A stretch of DNA of 64,000 nt, from positions 3,162,001 to 3,226,000 of the forward strand of contig OY970200.1 in NCBI GenBank assembly GCA_963708235.1, given 5' to 3'. How positions within the stretch are numbered: position 1 is the first letter of the stretch; each line of letters starts with the position of its first letter. Of the stretch, positions 30,877-39,995 are shown one piece after another. Position numbers and translations under genes: made by a program. The stretch comes from G963708235 sp963708235. GTDB lineage: Bacteria > Actinomycetota > Acidimicrobiia > Spongiisociales > UBA5794. A model generated the notes under the pieces. It was not told the origin of the DNA. It saw only the letters and a program-made list of their open reading frames with translations, and made no database searches.

Positions 30877-31962
30877 ATGAGGATGACTATCGAGCGCTCC
30901 ATCGATGCACGGGCAAGCGCCCGCCGGGCGGCCCGACTGCGGGTGACCGGCAGACTCGGCACCGCCGCCGTCGTCGTGCCGTTGGTGCTGGTAGCGGCAT
31001 GGGTGCTGTTCCTTGCCAGGGGCACATCGGCGGGGCCGGCGGTCTCCGACCCGGGGGGCTTCCTCGTCACCCTGCTCGACGGGCTCACCTTCGCCGGACT
31101 GCTCTTCGTCGTGGCATCCGGTTTCACCCTGATCTTCGGTCTGATGCGCACGGTCAACATGGCGCACGGGTCGCTGTTCCTGATCGCCGCCTATGTGGCG
31201 ATCGACGTCCAGCAGGCGATGGTGGGCAAGACCCGCAACATCGATGCCTCCGACGTCGACATGCTCGCCTGGGTGGTGCCGCTGTTCGTCGGGGCCACCG
31301 TTGCGGCGGTGCTCGGCATCGTCGTGCACCAGTTGCTGTTGCGATGGAACCAGGGACAGGAGCTGCGCCAGGCCCTGATCACCTTGGCCGTGTCGGTGAT
31401 ACTCGCCGACCAGATGCTCGCCATGTTCGGTGGGCTCGCCGGGACGGTGGTGTGGCCGGGCGAGGTGACTCATTTCTTCGAGATCCTGGGCAAGCGTTAT
31501 GCCGGGAGCAGGCTGTTCATGTTGGGGGTCGCCCTCCTCGTCGGCATCCTGCTCTGGCTGTGGCTGAACCGGACCCGAATGGGGATGATCCTCCGGGCAG
31601 GCGTCGATGACCAGCAGATGGTGCGTGCGCTCGGGGTCAACATCAGCCTGATCTTCGCCATCACCTTCTTCGTCGGCGCCTTCCTCGCCGGTCTGGGCGG
31701 GGTGATGGGGGCGTCGTTCTCGGGTGTGGCCCCCGGGTCGGACGGGCAATGGCTGCTCAACTCGCTGGTGGTGGTCATCATCGGGGGTCTGGGTTCGGTC
31801 AAGGGCGCCGCTGCAGGCGCCCTGCTCTATGGGCTGGTGGTGTCGTTCTCCCCCGCCTATCTCCCGTCCGACTACACGTTCTACAGCATCATCCTCACCT
31901 TTGCCCTGTTGGCGATCGTGCTTGCGGTGCGACCGCACGGACTGTTCGGGTCACCGGAGTGA
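30877..31962 (+). CDS. LIV-type (HAAT) ABC transporter permease, LivH-like
   Basis: A 361-residue inner-membrane permease of the branched-chain amino-acid transporter family. It has about eight membrane segments, FVVASGFTLIFGLMRTVNMAHGS near the start of the core (the family's NxAHG), and the coupling region RTRMGMILRAGVDDQQMVRALGV. A 45-residue N-terminal extension precedes the core. It begins an operon that continues into xylA and xylB, so the substrate is more probably a pentose or polyol than an amino acid. ATG 30877 (or 30883) is used; the ribosome-binding site is weak. Confidence 0.88.
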   Translation: MRMTIERSIDARASARRAARLRVTGRLGTAAVVVPLVLVAAWVLFLARGTSAGPAVSDPGGFLVTLLDGLTFAGLLFVVASGFTLIFGLMRTVNMAHGSLFLIAAYVAIDVQQAMVGKTRNIDASDVDMLAWVVPLFVGATVAAVLGIVVHQLLLRWNQGQELRQALITLAVSVILADQMLAMFGGLAGTVVWPGEVTHFFEILGKRYAGSRLFMLGVALLVGILLWLWLNRTRMGMILRAGVDDQQMVRALGVNISLIFAITFFVGAFLAGLGGVMGASFSGVAPGSDGQWLLNSLVVVIIGGLGSVKGAAAGALLYGLVVSFSPAYLPSDYTFYSIILTFALLAIVLAVRPHGLFGSPE

Positions 31963-31967
31963 ACGCC

Positions 31968-33020
31968 GTGCCCGCCGGACTCCGCCGCAACGCCCTCCTC
32001 CTCGTGGTGGTCATCGGTCTCGTCATCCTCCCCGTGTTCGCCACCGACTTCTTCACCAGTTTCGTCATGACGAGGGTGCTCATCCTCGGGGTGGCGGCGG
32101 CGACGATCGTGTTCCTCTCCGCCTACGGCGGGATGACCTCCCTGGCGCAATACCTCATTTTCGGGATCGCCGGCTTCATGGTCGGCAACGCCGTCGGTCA
32201 GGCCGGCTCGAAAGGTCTCAAGCTGGGATGGGACCCCTGGGTCGCCGTGGTCTTCGCCCTCGTGGTGTGCCTGGCGGTCTCGTTGCTGCTGGGAGCCCTC
32301 GCCAGCAACAGCACCGGGATCTACTACCTGATGCTGACCCTTGTCTACGCCGTGATCGGCTACTTCTTCTTCGGTCAGGTCGTCACCTTCTCCGGGTTCG
32401 GAGGGATCACCGGGATCACACCCCCCGACGTCATCAGGGACCACCCGACACGGCTCTACTACATCGCCGTCGGGGTATCGCTCGTCACCTACGTCGGGCT
32501 CAAGGCGCTGGCCCGCACCCCCTTCGGGCTGGCGCTCCAGGGGATTCGCGATGACCACGTCCGCATGGCGTCACTCGGATACAACGTCAGGCTGCATCGG
32601 ACCCTGTCGTTCACCATCGCCGGGTTCGTCGCCGGGTGTGCCGGCGTGCTCAACATCTGGTGGAACGGTCAGATCGACCCGACTTCGATCTCGATCGGGC
32701 CGACGCTCGATCTTCTGATCATCGCCGTGATCGGCGGGATCTCGTACCTCGAAGGTGCATGGCTGGGTGCCTTCATCTTCGTTGCGGCCAACAACTACCT
32801 CCGCAGCATTCCCCTCATCGATCAGCTCGGCATCACCGGCGCCCGATTCAACACGGTCGTCGGGATCGTCCTGCTGCTGATCATGGTGCTCTCCCCCGAG
32901 GGGATCACCGGGATCATCGACCGCCTCCGGTCCAAACGGCGTCGCACCGACCGCGACGGCCCGGCCACCGAAACGGCAGTCGTCGGTGCAGAACCCTCCG
33001 AGGGGAATGGCGACATATGA
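31968..33020 (+). CDS. LIV-type ABC transporter permease, LivM-like
   Basis: A 350-residue second permease with about nine to ten membrane segments, including FLSAYGGMTSLAQYLIFGIA, the coupling-helix region ALQGIRDDHVRMASLGYNVR and AVIGGISYLEGAWLGAFIFV. The C-terminus is a charged cytoplasmic tail. GTG 31968 is preferred because GGAG lies 8-9 nt upstream; GTG 31959 would overlap the livH stop but lacks spacing for a ribosome-binding site. It should heterodimerise with the LivH-like protein. Confidence 0.9.
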   Translation: MPAGLRRNALLLVVVIGLVILPVFATDFFTSFVMTRVLILGVAAATIVFLSAYGGMTSLAQYLIFGIAGFMVGNAVGQAGSKGLKLGWDPWVAVVFALVVCLAVSLLLGALASNSTGIYYLMLTLVYAVIGYFFFGQVVTFSGFGGITGITPPDVIRDHPTRLYYIAVGVSLVTYVGLKALARTPFGLALQGIRDDHVRMASLGYNVRLHRTLSFTIAGFVAGCAGVLNIWWNGQIDPTSISIGPTLDLLIIAVIGGISYLEGAWLGAFIFVAANNYLRSIPLIDQLGITGARFNTVVGIVLLLIMVLSPEGITGIIDRLRSKRRRTDRDGPATETAVVGAEPSEGNGDI

Positions 33021-33108
33021 CCCAGGTCCGGCACAGGGAACGGACCACACCGACCCAAGGCTCCGGCGGACACGCCGGGCCATCGACCAACGAGTCACAG
33101 GAGAACCA

Positions 33109-34602
33109 ATGAGAAAGAACCCGACCACGAAGAAACTCTGGATGCTGTCCAGACTGGCGCTCGTGCTGGTGCTGATCGTTTCCGCCTGCGGTGGCGACGA
33201 CGAAGGCGACTCCACCACCGCAGCGCCCGGCGATGCGGCCGATACCACCGCAGCAGGTGACACGTCGCCCCCGGCAGATTCCGGCGAAGGCGTGAAGCTT
33301 GGCATTTTGGGTGAATGTGAAGGTGCCTTCGGCGCCTTCCACGAGGATGTCGTCGCCGGCGCCGTGTTGGCGTTCATCAACGGAGCCGGCGCTACGTCGA
33401 CCTCGACCACCACGGCACTCGACGGATTCACCGGCGCCAGCGCCGGCGGCGTGGACATCGAACTGGTCGGGATCGGCTGTGGCGACGACACCGCCGATCG
33501 CGCCATCCAGGAAGTGCGCATGCTGGTCGAGCAGAACGGCGCCAACGTCGTCATCGGACCCCTGTCCGGCGACGAGAGCATCGCCGTTGCCAACTACGCC
33601 AAGGACAATCCCCAGGTCACCTTCATCGACGGCGCCGCCGGCGCACAGGAAACCACCATGCAGGTGCAGGCACCCAACTACTTCCGGTTCCACGGCGACG
33701 GCGCCCAATGGAATGCCGGTCTCGGTGAGCTGGTCTACGACGCCGGTTGGCGCACCGCCGCCGTCATCGCCGACGACTACAGCTTCGGATGGACCTCGGC
33801 AGCCGGATTCATCGCCGACTTCTGCGCCGTCGGCGGCGAGGTCGTCACCCGGGTGTTCCCGCCGCTGGGAACCACGGACTACTCGTCGTTCGTCCAGCAG
33901 CTCCCCGACACCGACGAGGTCGACGGGTACTTCTGGGTCGTCGGCGGCACCGGCACGCAGGCCTCGCTGGAAGCCTTCGTCAACTCCAAGGGTGATCTCA
34001 CCGGTGATCAGCACGCCGGGAACCTGTTCTTCAACCCGGGTCTCGCCTCGGCGCTGGGAACCGGAATCGCCGGCGCCTACGTCGGTGGCTTCGCCACCCT
34101 CCCCGGCGACGTCAGCACCCCCGAGATCACCGCCTACCTCGAGAGCGCCGATGCGGCATGGGAAACCCTGGCCGGTGGCCTGACCGGCAACGAGCCGGGC
34201 CCGCCGTCGACGGCTGCCGGATTCGGCTTCTTCTACGCCTACTACTCAGGCGGGTACGCCCTGGTCGAGGCGCTGAAGCAGGTCAACGGCGACCTCAGCG
34301 ACAACCATGCCGCACTGCGTGAAGCACTGTCGGGACTCACGATCAACCCGGGCTACGGCGAGGTGTACCTCGACGAGAACCGCCACGGTGTCATCGACGT
34401 GGGTCTCAGCCAGCTGGTGGTCGAGGGTGACGAGGTCATCTCCAAGACGGTGGCGATCATCCCCGGGGTCGACCAGGGCTTCGGCGGGACGTTCAGCCCC
34501 GACACCCCGCCGCCGTCCCGCACCGATCCCGGTTGCGAGGCTCGAGAGCTGCCGTGGCACGGCAATGCCATCCCGGTGGTCGACGGGGTGCCCCAGCAGT
34601 GA
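33109..34602 (+). CDS. LIV-type ABC transporter substrate-binding lipoprotein
   Basis: A 497-residue lipoprotein. The signal LWMLSRLALVLVLIVSACGG has lipobox VSAC, followed by an acidic/Thr-rich linker to about residue 60. The mature part is a type I periplasmic-binding fold (Peripla_BP_6): VKLGILGECEGAFGAFHEDV, AIQEVRMLVEQNGANVVIGP, then the second lobe from GWRTAAVIADDYSFGWTSAA. It is longer than typical LivJ/K and has a distinctive Cys pair early (GECEGAF; GIGCGDD). AGGAGAA precedes ATG 33109. It determines the specificity of the system; a sugar or polyol ligand is inferred from the operon. Confidence 0.9.
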   Translation: MRKNPTTKKLWMLSRLALVLVLIVSACGGDDEGDSTTAAPGDAADTTAAGDTSPPADSGEGVKLGILGECEGAFGAFHEDVVAGAVLAFINGAGATSTSTTTALDGFTGASAGGVDIELVGIGCGDDTADRAIQEVRMLVEQNGANVVIGPLSGDESIAVANYAKDNPQVTFIDGAAGAQETTMQVQAPNYFRFHGDGAQWNAGLGELVYDAGWRTAAVIADDYSFGWTSAAGFIADFCAVGGEVVTRVFPPLGTTDYSSFVQQLPDTDEVDGYFWVVGGTGTQASLEAFVNSKGDLTGDQHAGNLFFNPGLASALGTGIAGAYVGGFATLPGDVSTPEITAYLESADAAWETLAGGLTGNEPGPPSTAAGFGFFYAYYSGGYALVEALKQVNGDLSDNHAALREALSGLTINPGYGEVYLDENRHGVIDVGLSQLVVEGDEVISKTVAIIPGVDQGFGGTFSPDTPPPSRTDPGCEARELPWHGNAIPVVDGVPQQ

Positions 34603-35396
34603 CGCCGACGGTGCAGCCCTCCGATTCGGTCATGGCGACCCCTGGACACCCGGTTCTCCGGGTGTCCAGGGTCACCATGACCTTTGGAGGGCTGCACGCC
34701 GTCGACGGCGTCGACCTGGAGGTGGCCAGCGGTGAGCGACTCGGTCTGCTCGGTCCCAACGGAGCCGGGAAGACCACATTGTTCAACGTGATCACCGGCG
34801 ACCTCCACCCCACCTCGGGGACGGTGACGATCCATGACGTCGACTGCACCCATCTCCCGGCCCGCTACCGCACCCGACTCGGTATGGCTCGGACCTATCA
34901 ACGCACCAGACTCTTCGGCGGTCTCACCGTCGGGGACAACCTCTACCTCGCCGAAGCGGGGCGGCTCGGTCGGCACCGGACGTTGTGGCGATCATCGGTC
35001 GACCGCGACATGCGGGAACGGGCGGCGGAGATGGCTGCCCGTGTCTGGCTCGGGTCGCACCTGCATACGCCGGTGGCGGACCTCTCCCACGGCGAGCGTC
35101 GCCAGCTCGAGGTGGGAATGGCCATGGCTTCCGACCCGTCGATCCTCCTCCTCGACGAACCCGCCTCGGGGCTGTCGCGAGGGGAGCGCCAGCGCCTCAC
35201 CGAACTCCTCGCCGGACTCCCCGAAGATGTGACGCTCGTGCTGATCGAGCACGATATGGATGTCGCCCTGACCACCGCCCGGCGGGTGGTGGTGATGGCC
35301 GACGGCCGCGTGGTCGCCAGCGGCTCGACCGAAGAAATCCGCCACAACCCTCTCGTTCACGAGATCTACCTCGGACGGAGGGACACCACGTCATGA
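34599..35396 (+). CDS. LIV-type ABC transporter ATP-binding protein, LivG-like
   Basis: A 265-residue ATPase. Walker A GPNGAGKTT, Q-loop region GMARTYQRTRLFGGLTV, signature LSHGERRQLE (His in place of the usual Gly of LSGGE), Walker B ILLLDEPASGLS and switch His in LIEHDMD. The LivG-type insert DNLYLAEAGRLGRHRTLW is kept. The start is GTG 34599, overlapping the binding-protein stop as GTGA; ATG 34632 is an alternative. It energises the permease pair. Confidence 0.9.
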   Translation: MTPTVQPSDSVMATPGHPVLRVSRVTMTFGGLHAVDGVDLEVASGERLGLLGPNGAGKTTLFNVITGDLHPTSGTVTIHDVDCTHLPARYRTRLGMARTYQRTRLFGGLTVGDNLYLAEAGRLGRHRTLWRSSVDRDMRERAAEMAARVWLGSHLHTPVADLSHGERRQLEVGMAMASDPSILLLDEPASGLSRGERQRLTELLAGLPEDVTLVLIEHDMDVALTTARRVVVMADGRVVASGSTEEIRHNPLVHEIYLGRRDTTS

Positions 35397-36103
35397 GCGA
35401 GCCGCTGCTCACCGTCACCGATCTCCGCGCCGGGTACGGCACCTCGCTGATCCTTCACGACCTGAGCTTCTCGATGGGGGTCGAGGCGGTGGCGATTGTC
35501 GGCCGCAACGGGATGGGCAAGACCACGCTGTGCAATGCCCTGATGGGGCTGGTCAAGCCGACGGGCTCGATCACCTTCCACGGGAGCCGCATCGACGGGC
35601 TGGCCCCCGAGAAGATCGCCAGGGCGGGTATCGGGTACGTCCCCCAGGGTCGCCGGCTGTTCCCCTCGCTCACCGTGGACGAGCACCTCCGCATGATCGC
35701 CAAGAAGCCCGGTCCGGACATCCGGTGGACCCCCGATGCGGTGTACGACCTGTTTCCCCGTCTCGCTGAACGACGCCGCAATGGCGGCGGGGACCTCTCC
35801 GGCGGCGAACAACAGATGCTGGCGGTGGGCCGTGCGCTTCTGCTCAACAGCGCCCTGGTCATCATGGACGAACCGTCGGAGGGCCTCGCCCCGACGATCG
35901 TCGATGTCCTCACCGACGCCGTCCACCATCTCGTCGACGAGGGCGTCGCCGTCCTCGTCGTCGAACAGAACCTTCATGCCGCCACCGAGATGGCGGACCG
36001 GCAACTGGCAATGGTGTCAGGCCGCATCGAGGCGGAGATGACCTCCGAGGAACTCCGATCCGACGCCGCCCTGCAGAAGCGGTACCTCGGAGTCGACGCA
36101 TGA
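35393..36103 (+). CDS. LIV-type ABC transporter ATP-binding protein, LivF-like
   Basis: A 236-residue second ATPase. Walker A GRNGMGKTT, the family-typical GIGYVPQGRRLFPSLTV, signature LSGGEQQMLAVGRALL, Walker B ALVIMDEPSEGLAP and switch region VLVVEQNLHAA. The ATG overlaps the stop of the LivG-like gene (ATGA). It completes a five-component LIV system. Confidence 0.92.
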   Translation: MSEPLLTVTDLRAGYGTSLILHDLSFSMGVEAVAIVGRNGMGKTTLCNALMGLVKPTGSITFHGSRIDGLAPEKIARAGIGYVPQGRRLFPSLTVDEHLRMIAKKPGPDIRWTPDAVYDLFPRLAERRRNGGGDLSGGEQQMLAVGRALLLNSALVIMDEPSEGLAPTIVDVLTDAVHHLVDEGVAVLVVEQNLHAATEMADRQLAMVSGRIEAEMTSEELRSDAALQKRYLGVDA

Positions 36104-36149
36104 CCGCTGACTGCACCACCCACACCACAAAGACCGAAAGCGAGCGAAC

Positions 36150-37328
36150 GTGACCAGCATCGCCCTCCTGGGCTCGAAGTTCATGGGCCGAGCCCATTCC
36201 AACGCCTGGATGAAGGTCGGCAAGTTCTTCCCCCAGGTCGAGGCTCCACGACTCCACACCGTCTCCGCTCGCGACGCCGAACAGCTCGCCGAATTTGCGG
36301 CGCAGTGGGGGTGGGAGCACTGGTCGACCGATTGGGGAGCAACCGTGGTCAGCGACGAGATCGACCTCGTCGACGTCGCCACTCCCAACAGCCTCCACGC
36401 CGAGCAGGCCATCGCCGCCCTGGAGGCGGGCAAACACGTCGTCTGCGAGAAGCCCCTGGCGGACACGCTTGCGTCCGCCCAGGCCATGGCCGATGCAGCG
36501 GCCGCCGCCCCCGGGATCGCCGTGGTCTGGTACATGTACCGGCGGGTGCCGGCGGTGGCGCTCGCCCACCAGCTGGTCCGACGCGGCGCCATCGGCCGGA
36601 TCTACCACGTCCGCGCCGCCTACCTCCAGGGATGGGGCGGGCCCGACACCCCGTTGCTGTGGCGGTTCCAGCAGGACGTCGCCGGGTCCGGCGCCCATGG
36701 CGACCTCAACGCCCACATCATCGATGCGGTCCGGTTCGTCACCGGCGAGGAGATCGTCACCGTCGAGGGCGCCATCGAGCACACCTTCATCGAGGAGCGC
36801 TCGGTCATCGAAGGAGGCGTCGGTGGCGAGATCGCCGGGGCCGGAGCCGGGACCGCCGGCGTGAAGGCGCCGAGCACCGTCGACGATGCCGTGATGTTCA
36901 TGGGACGGATGTCCGGCGGAGGTCTCGCCAGCTTCGAGGCCTCCCGGCTCGCCACCGGGTACCACAACGCCCACCGCTTCGAGATCCACGGCGAGCGCGG
37001 TGCCCTGCGTTTCGACTTCGAGCGGATGAACGAGCTCGGCTTCTACGATCTCACCGGTGAGGCAGCTACCCAGGGTTGGACCACCATCGACGTCACCCGC
37101 GGCGGTGACGGGCATCCCTACGCCGACGCCTGGTGGCCGGCCAGCCACGGTCTGGGTTACGAGCATGCGTTTGTCAACCAGGCCGCCGACATGCTCACCG
37201 TGATCGGCGGAGGCGCGCCGTTGGTGCCCCTCCCCGACTTCGCCGATGCCCTGAAGACCCAGCGGGTGCTCCAGGCGGCCCTGGAGTCGGCGCGCCATCG
37301 CAGCCCCGTCGCCATCGACGACCTCTGA
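36150..37328 (+). CDS. Gfo/Idh/MocA-family oxidoreductase
   Basis: A 392-residue NAD(P)-dependent sugar or cyclitol dehydrogenase. The N-terminal Rossmann domain has IALLGSKFMGRAHSNAW and VDVATPNSLHAEQAIAALEA, and the hallmark EKP is in HVVCEKPLAD. The C-terminal substrate domain has GSGAHGDLNAHIIDAVRFVT with the catalytic D/H pattern. It begins at GTG 36150 soon after the transporter and is followed by an isomerase/epimerase, so it probably oxidises the imported sugar or an inositol-like compound. Confidence 0.9.
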   Translation: MTSIALLGSKFMGRAHSNAWMKVGKFFPQVEAPRLHTVSARDAEQLAEFAAQWGWEHWSTDWGATVVSDEIDLVDVATPNSLHAEQAIAALEAGKHVVCEKPLADTLASAQAMADAAAAAPGIAVVWYMYRRVPAVALAHQLVRRGAIGRIYHVRAAYLQGWGGPDTPLLWRFQQDVAGSGAHGDLNAHIIDAVRFVTGEEIVTVEGAIEHTFIEERSVIEGGVGGEIAGAGAGTAGVKAPSTVDDAVMFMGRMSGGGLASFEASRLATGYHNAHRFEIHGERGALRFDFERMNELGFYDLTGEAATQGWTTIDVTRGGDGHPYADAWWPASHGLGYEHAFVNQAADMLTVIGGGAPLVPLPDFADALKTQRVLQAALESARHRSPVAIDDL

Positions 37329-37362
37329 GCGACCCCGACCCATCATCAACAGGAGGACCACT

Positions 37363-38607
37363 GTGACCGACCTCGAAGCATTCGAGCCCGCCTACATGCC
37401 GGTCGGCGTGCTGACCGCGGCGCTCCAGGAGTTGACGCCGCGAGAACAACGTGATCCCGATCCGGACCTGGCCATCGAGGAATGGCTGGACTATGCCGCC
37501 TCGCTGGGTGCCGACTGTATCGAGCTGTCGGCGGCACTCCACCCCACCCAGTCGGATGTTCCGCCGGAGGCCATGTTGGATCCGGTGGCCAACACCCTCG
37601 ACCTGCGTCAGCCCTTCGACGAACAGCGGGCCAGGCGGGTCAGCGCCGCCGTCGACGCCACCGGGGTCTCGATCGCCGATATCGCCTACTTCGACAACAT
37701 GCTCCATGACGACCCGGCGATCCGCACCAAGAAGCGGGACTTCATGGTCGGGGTCATGGACACGGCGGTGCTGCTCGGGGTCGAGGCGGTGTGCGGGTTC
37801 GTCGGCCGGGATCAGAGCCGTTCGATGGACCAGAACCTGATCGAGTTCGAGGAGTCGTTCATCCCGCTGCTCCAGGAAGCCAAGACCCGGGGGCTCCAGT
37901 ACCGCGTCGAGCAATGCCCGATGCCAGGGTGGGTGCCGAACGACAACTTCCACAACAACATCGGATATACCCCCGCCATGTGGATCGCCCTGCATCAGAT
38001 CTGCGAGCGTCACGGGGTTCAGGACCAGTTCCGCATCCACTACGACCCGTCGCACTCGATCCTGATGGGCCAGGACACCCGCTCGATGTTCCAGTACCTC
38101 GCAGATGAGGGATACGGGTTCCTGATCAGCGGCCTCCATGTCAAGGGCCAGGTCATCGACTCCCGAGGGGTTTCCGCCTGGGGGTACGGGGGACAGACCG
38201 TCCAGCGCGGCGACTGGGTCGACGGTGAGGTCTCGTCCAACCCGGCCGACCTGGGGAATGCCTGGCTCAAGCAGACCGTCCTCGCCGAGCACGAGTTGCC
38301 GGGGACGGCGCGCCACGACCCTCTCGGGTACCTCCAGAACCGCACCGTCGACTGGCTCGACCACCAGCTTGCGCTGCGTGAACTGCTCGATGTGGACCCG
38401 ACCAAGGTTCCGCTGATCGTCGAACACGAATATCCGCCGGCCCGGATCCAGGACAAGGACCGGCTCCGCCCGATCCTTGCCGGTTCGATCTCGTTCAGCC
38501 GCCACATCGACCGTGCCGCCGCCGACATGTACGCCCTGCAGCACGAGGTGCTCGCCGCTCAGGGCATCCCGATCCAGGGTGTCGGTCGCCAGGCCTACAG
38601 GAGCTGA
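37363..38607 (+). CDS. Sugar phosphate isomerase/epimerase-like TIM-barrel protein
   Basis: A 414-residue protein of the AP-endonuclease-2/xylose-isomerase-like barrel superfamily. Visible are ASLGADCIELSAAL, SIADIAYFDNMLH, VEAVCGFVGRDQS, YRVEQCPMPGW (conserved E), FRIHYDPSHSILMGQD (metal-binding D/H) and ISGLHVKGQVID. It has AGGAGG just upstream and ends 2 nt before xylA. It is often found with Gfo/Idh/MocA enzymes in cyclitol or rare-sugar pathways; the exact substrate is unknown. Confidence 0.88.
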   Translation: MTDLEAFEPAYMPVGVLTAALQELTPREQRDPDPDLAIEEWLDYAASLGADCIELSAALHPTQSDVPPEAMLDPVANTLDLRQPFDEQRARRVSAAVDATGVSIADIAYFDNMLHDDPAIRTKKRDFMVGVMDTAVLLGVEAVCGFVGRDQSRSMDQNLIEFEESFIPLLQEAKTRGLQYRVEQCPMPGWVPNDNFHNNIGYTPAMWIALHQICERHGVQDQFRIHYDPSHSILMGQDTRSMFQYLADEGYGFLISGLHVKGQVIDSRGVSAWGYGGQTVQRGDWVDGEVSSNPADLGNAWLKQTVLAEHELPGTARHDPLGYLQNRTVDWLDHQLALRELLDVDPTKVPLIVEHEYPPARIQDKDRLRPILAGSISFSRHIDRAAADMYALQHEVLAAQGIPIQGVGRQAYRS

Positions 38608-38609
38608 TC

Positions 38610-39944
38610 ATGGACACCTTCTTCGACGAAGTTCCCGGACCCATCGCCGTCGGCGGAACCGGGGGCGGTGACGGGCTCGGTTACCGCGTCTACGACCCGG
38701 ACCGGATGGTGGCGGGCAAGCGGATGGAGGACCATCTCCGTATCGCCGTCTGTTACTGGCACAGCTTCAACTGGCCCGGCAGCGACATCTTCGGCGCCGG
38801 GACCTTCGACCGTCCCTGGCTCGACCCCGCCATGGAACCGATGGCGGCGGCGACGATGAAGCTCGACGCCGCCTTCGAGTTCTTCACCAAGCTGCGGGTG
38901 CCGTTCTACTGCTTCCACGACGTGGACATGGCGCCGCCGGGGGCGACGCTTCGGGAGAGCCGGTCCAACCTGGACGAGCTGGTGGACCGTGCCGGTGTCA
39001 AGATGGAGGAGACCGGGGTGCGGCTGCTGTGGGGCACCGCCAACCTGTTCTCGCATCCCCGTTTCGCCGCCGGCGCCGCCACCAACCCCGACCCGGATGT
39101 CTTCGCATACGCCGCCGCCCAGGTGCGCAGCGCCCTCGACGCCACCCACCGGCTGGGCGGCGCCAACTATGTCCTGTGGGGCGGCCGGGAGGGGTACGAG
39201 ACCCTGCTCAACACCGACCTGACCCGCGAAGCGGACCAGTTCGCCCGGTTCCTCCATCTCGTCGCCGAGTACAAACATCAGATCGGTTTCACCGGGACGT
39301 TGCTGATCGAACCGAAGCCGCAGGAGCCCACCAAACATCAGTACGACTACGACTCGGCCACGGTGCACGGGTTCCTCGACCGCTACGGGCTCACCGACGA
39401 GTACCGGGTCAACATCGAGGTCAACCACGCCACGCTCGCCGGGCACTCGTTCCATCACGAGGTCGCCTATGCGATCGCCAACGGCATCTTCGGCAGTGTG
39501 GATGCCAACCGCGGGGACCCGCAGAACGGGTGGGACACCGACCAGTTCCCCAACTCGGTCGAGGAGTTGAGTCTGGCGATGCTCGAGATCCTGCGCGGCG
39601 GCGGCTTCACCACCGGTGGGTTCAACTTCGACACCAAGCTGCGTCGCCAGAGTCTGGACCGCACCGATCTGTTCCACGGCCACATCGGCGGAATCGACAC
39701 CCTGGCAAGGTCGCTGCTGGTTGCGGCGGCGCTGATCGACGACGGCGGGCTCGACGACGCCCGGCGCCGGCGCTACCAGGGGTGGGATGCCGACCGCGGC
39801 CGGGCCCTGCTCGACGAGTCGGCGTCACTCGGCGACATCGCCGACGAGGCCGTCGCCGCCGACCTGGACCCGGTCCCGGTGTCGGGACAGCAGGAACTGC
39901 TCGAGAACCGGGTCAACGACGTCCTGTGGTCGACGGAGGGTTGA
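38610..39944 (+). CDS. xylA: Xylose isomerase
   Basis: A 444-residue enzyme with the size and metal-site motifs of class II xylose isomerases. The motifs are YCFHDVDMAP (catalytic His), LWGTANLFSHPRF, YVLWGGREGYETLLNTD, LLIEPKPQEPTKHQYDYD (metal Glu, Lys), NIEVNHATLAGHSFHHE (metal Glu/His) and GSVDANRGDPQNGWDTD (metal Asp cluster). It converts D-xylose to D-xylulose for the kinase that follows. Confidence 0.96.
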   Translation: MDTFFDEVPGPIAVGGTGGGDGLGYRVYDPDRMVAGKRMEDHLRIAVCYWHSFNWPGSDIFGAGTFDRPWLDPAMEPMAAATMKLDAAFEFFTKLRVPFYCFHDVDMAPPGATLRESRSNLDELVDRAGVKMEETGVRLLWGTANLFSHPRFAAGAATNPDPDVFAYAAAQVRSALDATHRLGGANYVLWGGREGYETLLNTDLTREADQFARFLHLVAEYKHQIGFTGTLLIEPKPQEPTKHQYDYDSATVHGFLDRYGLTDEYRVNIEVNHATLAGHSFHHEVAYAIANGIFGSVDANRGDPQNGWDTDQFPNSVEELSLAMLEILRGGGFTTGGFNFDTKLRRQSLDRTDLFHGHIGGIDTLARSLLVAAALIDDGGLDDARRRRYQGWDADRGRALLDESASLGDIADEAVAADLDPVPVSGQQELLENRVNDVLWSTEG

Positions 39945-39995
39945 GGTGACCCAATCGCACCGGCTCCGGCCGGGGGGACAACACGGGGTGGCGGG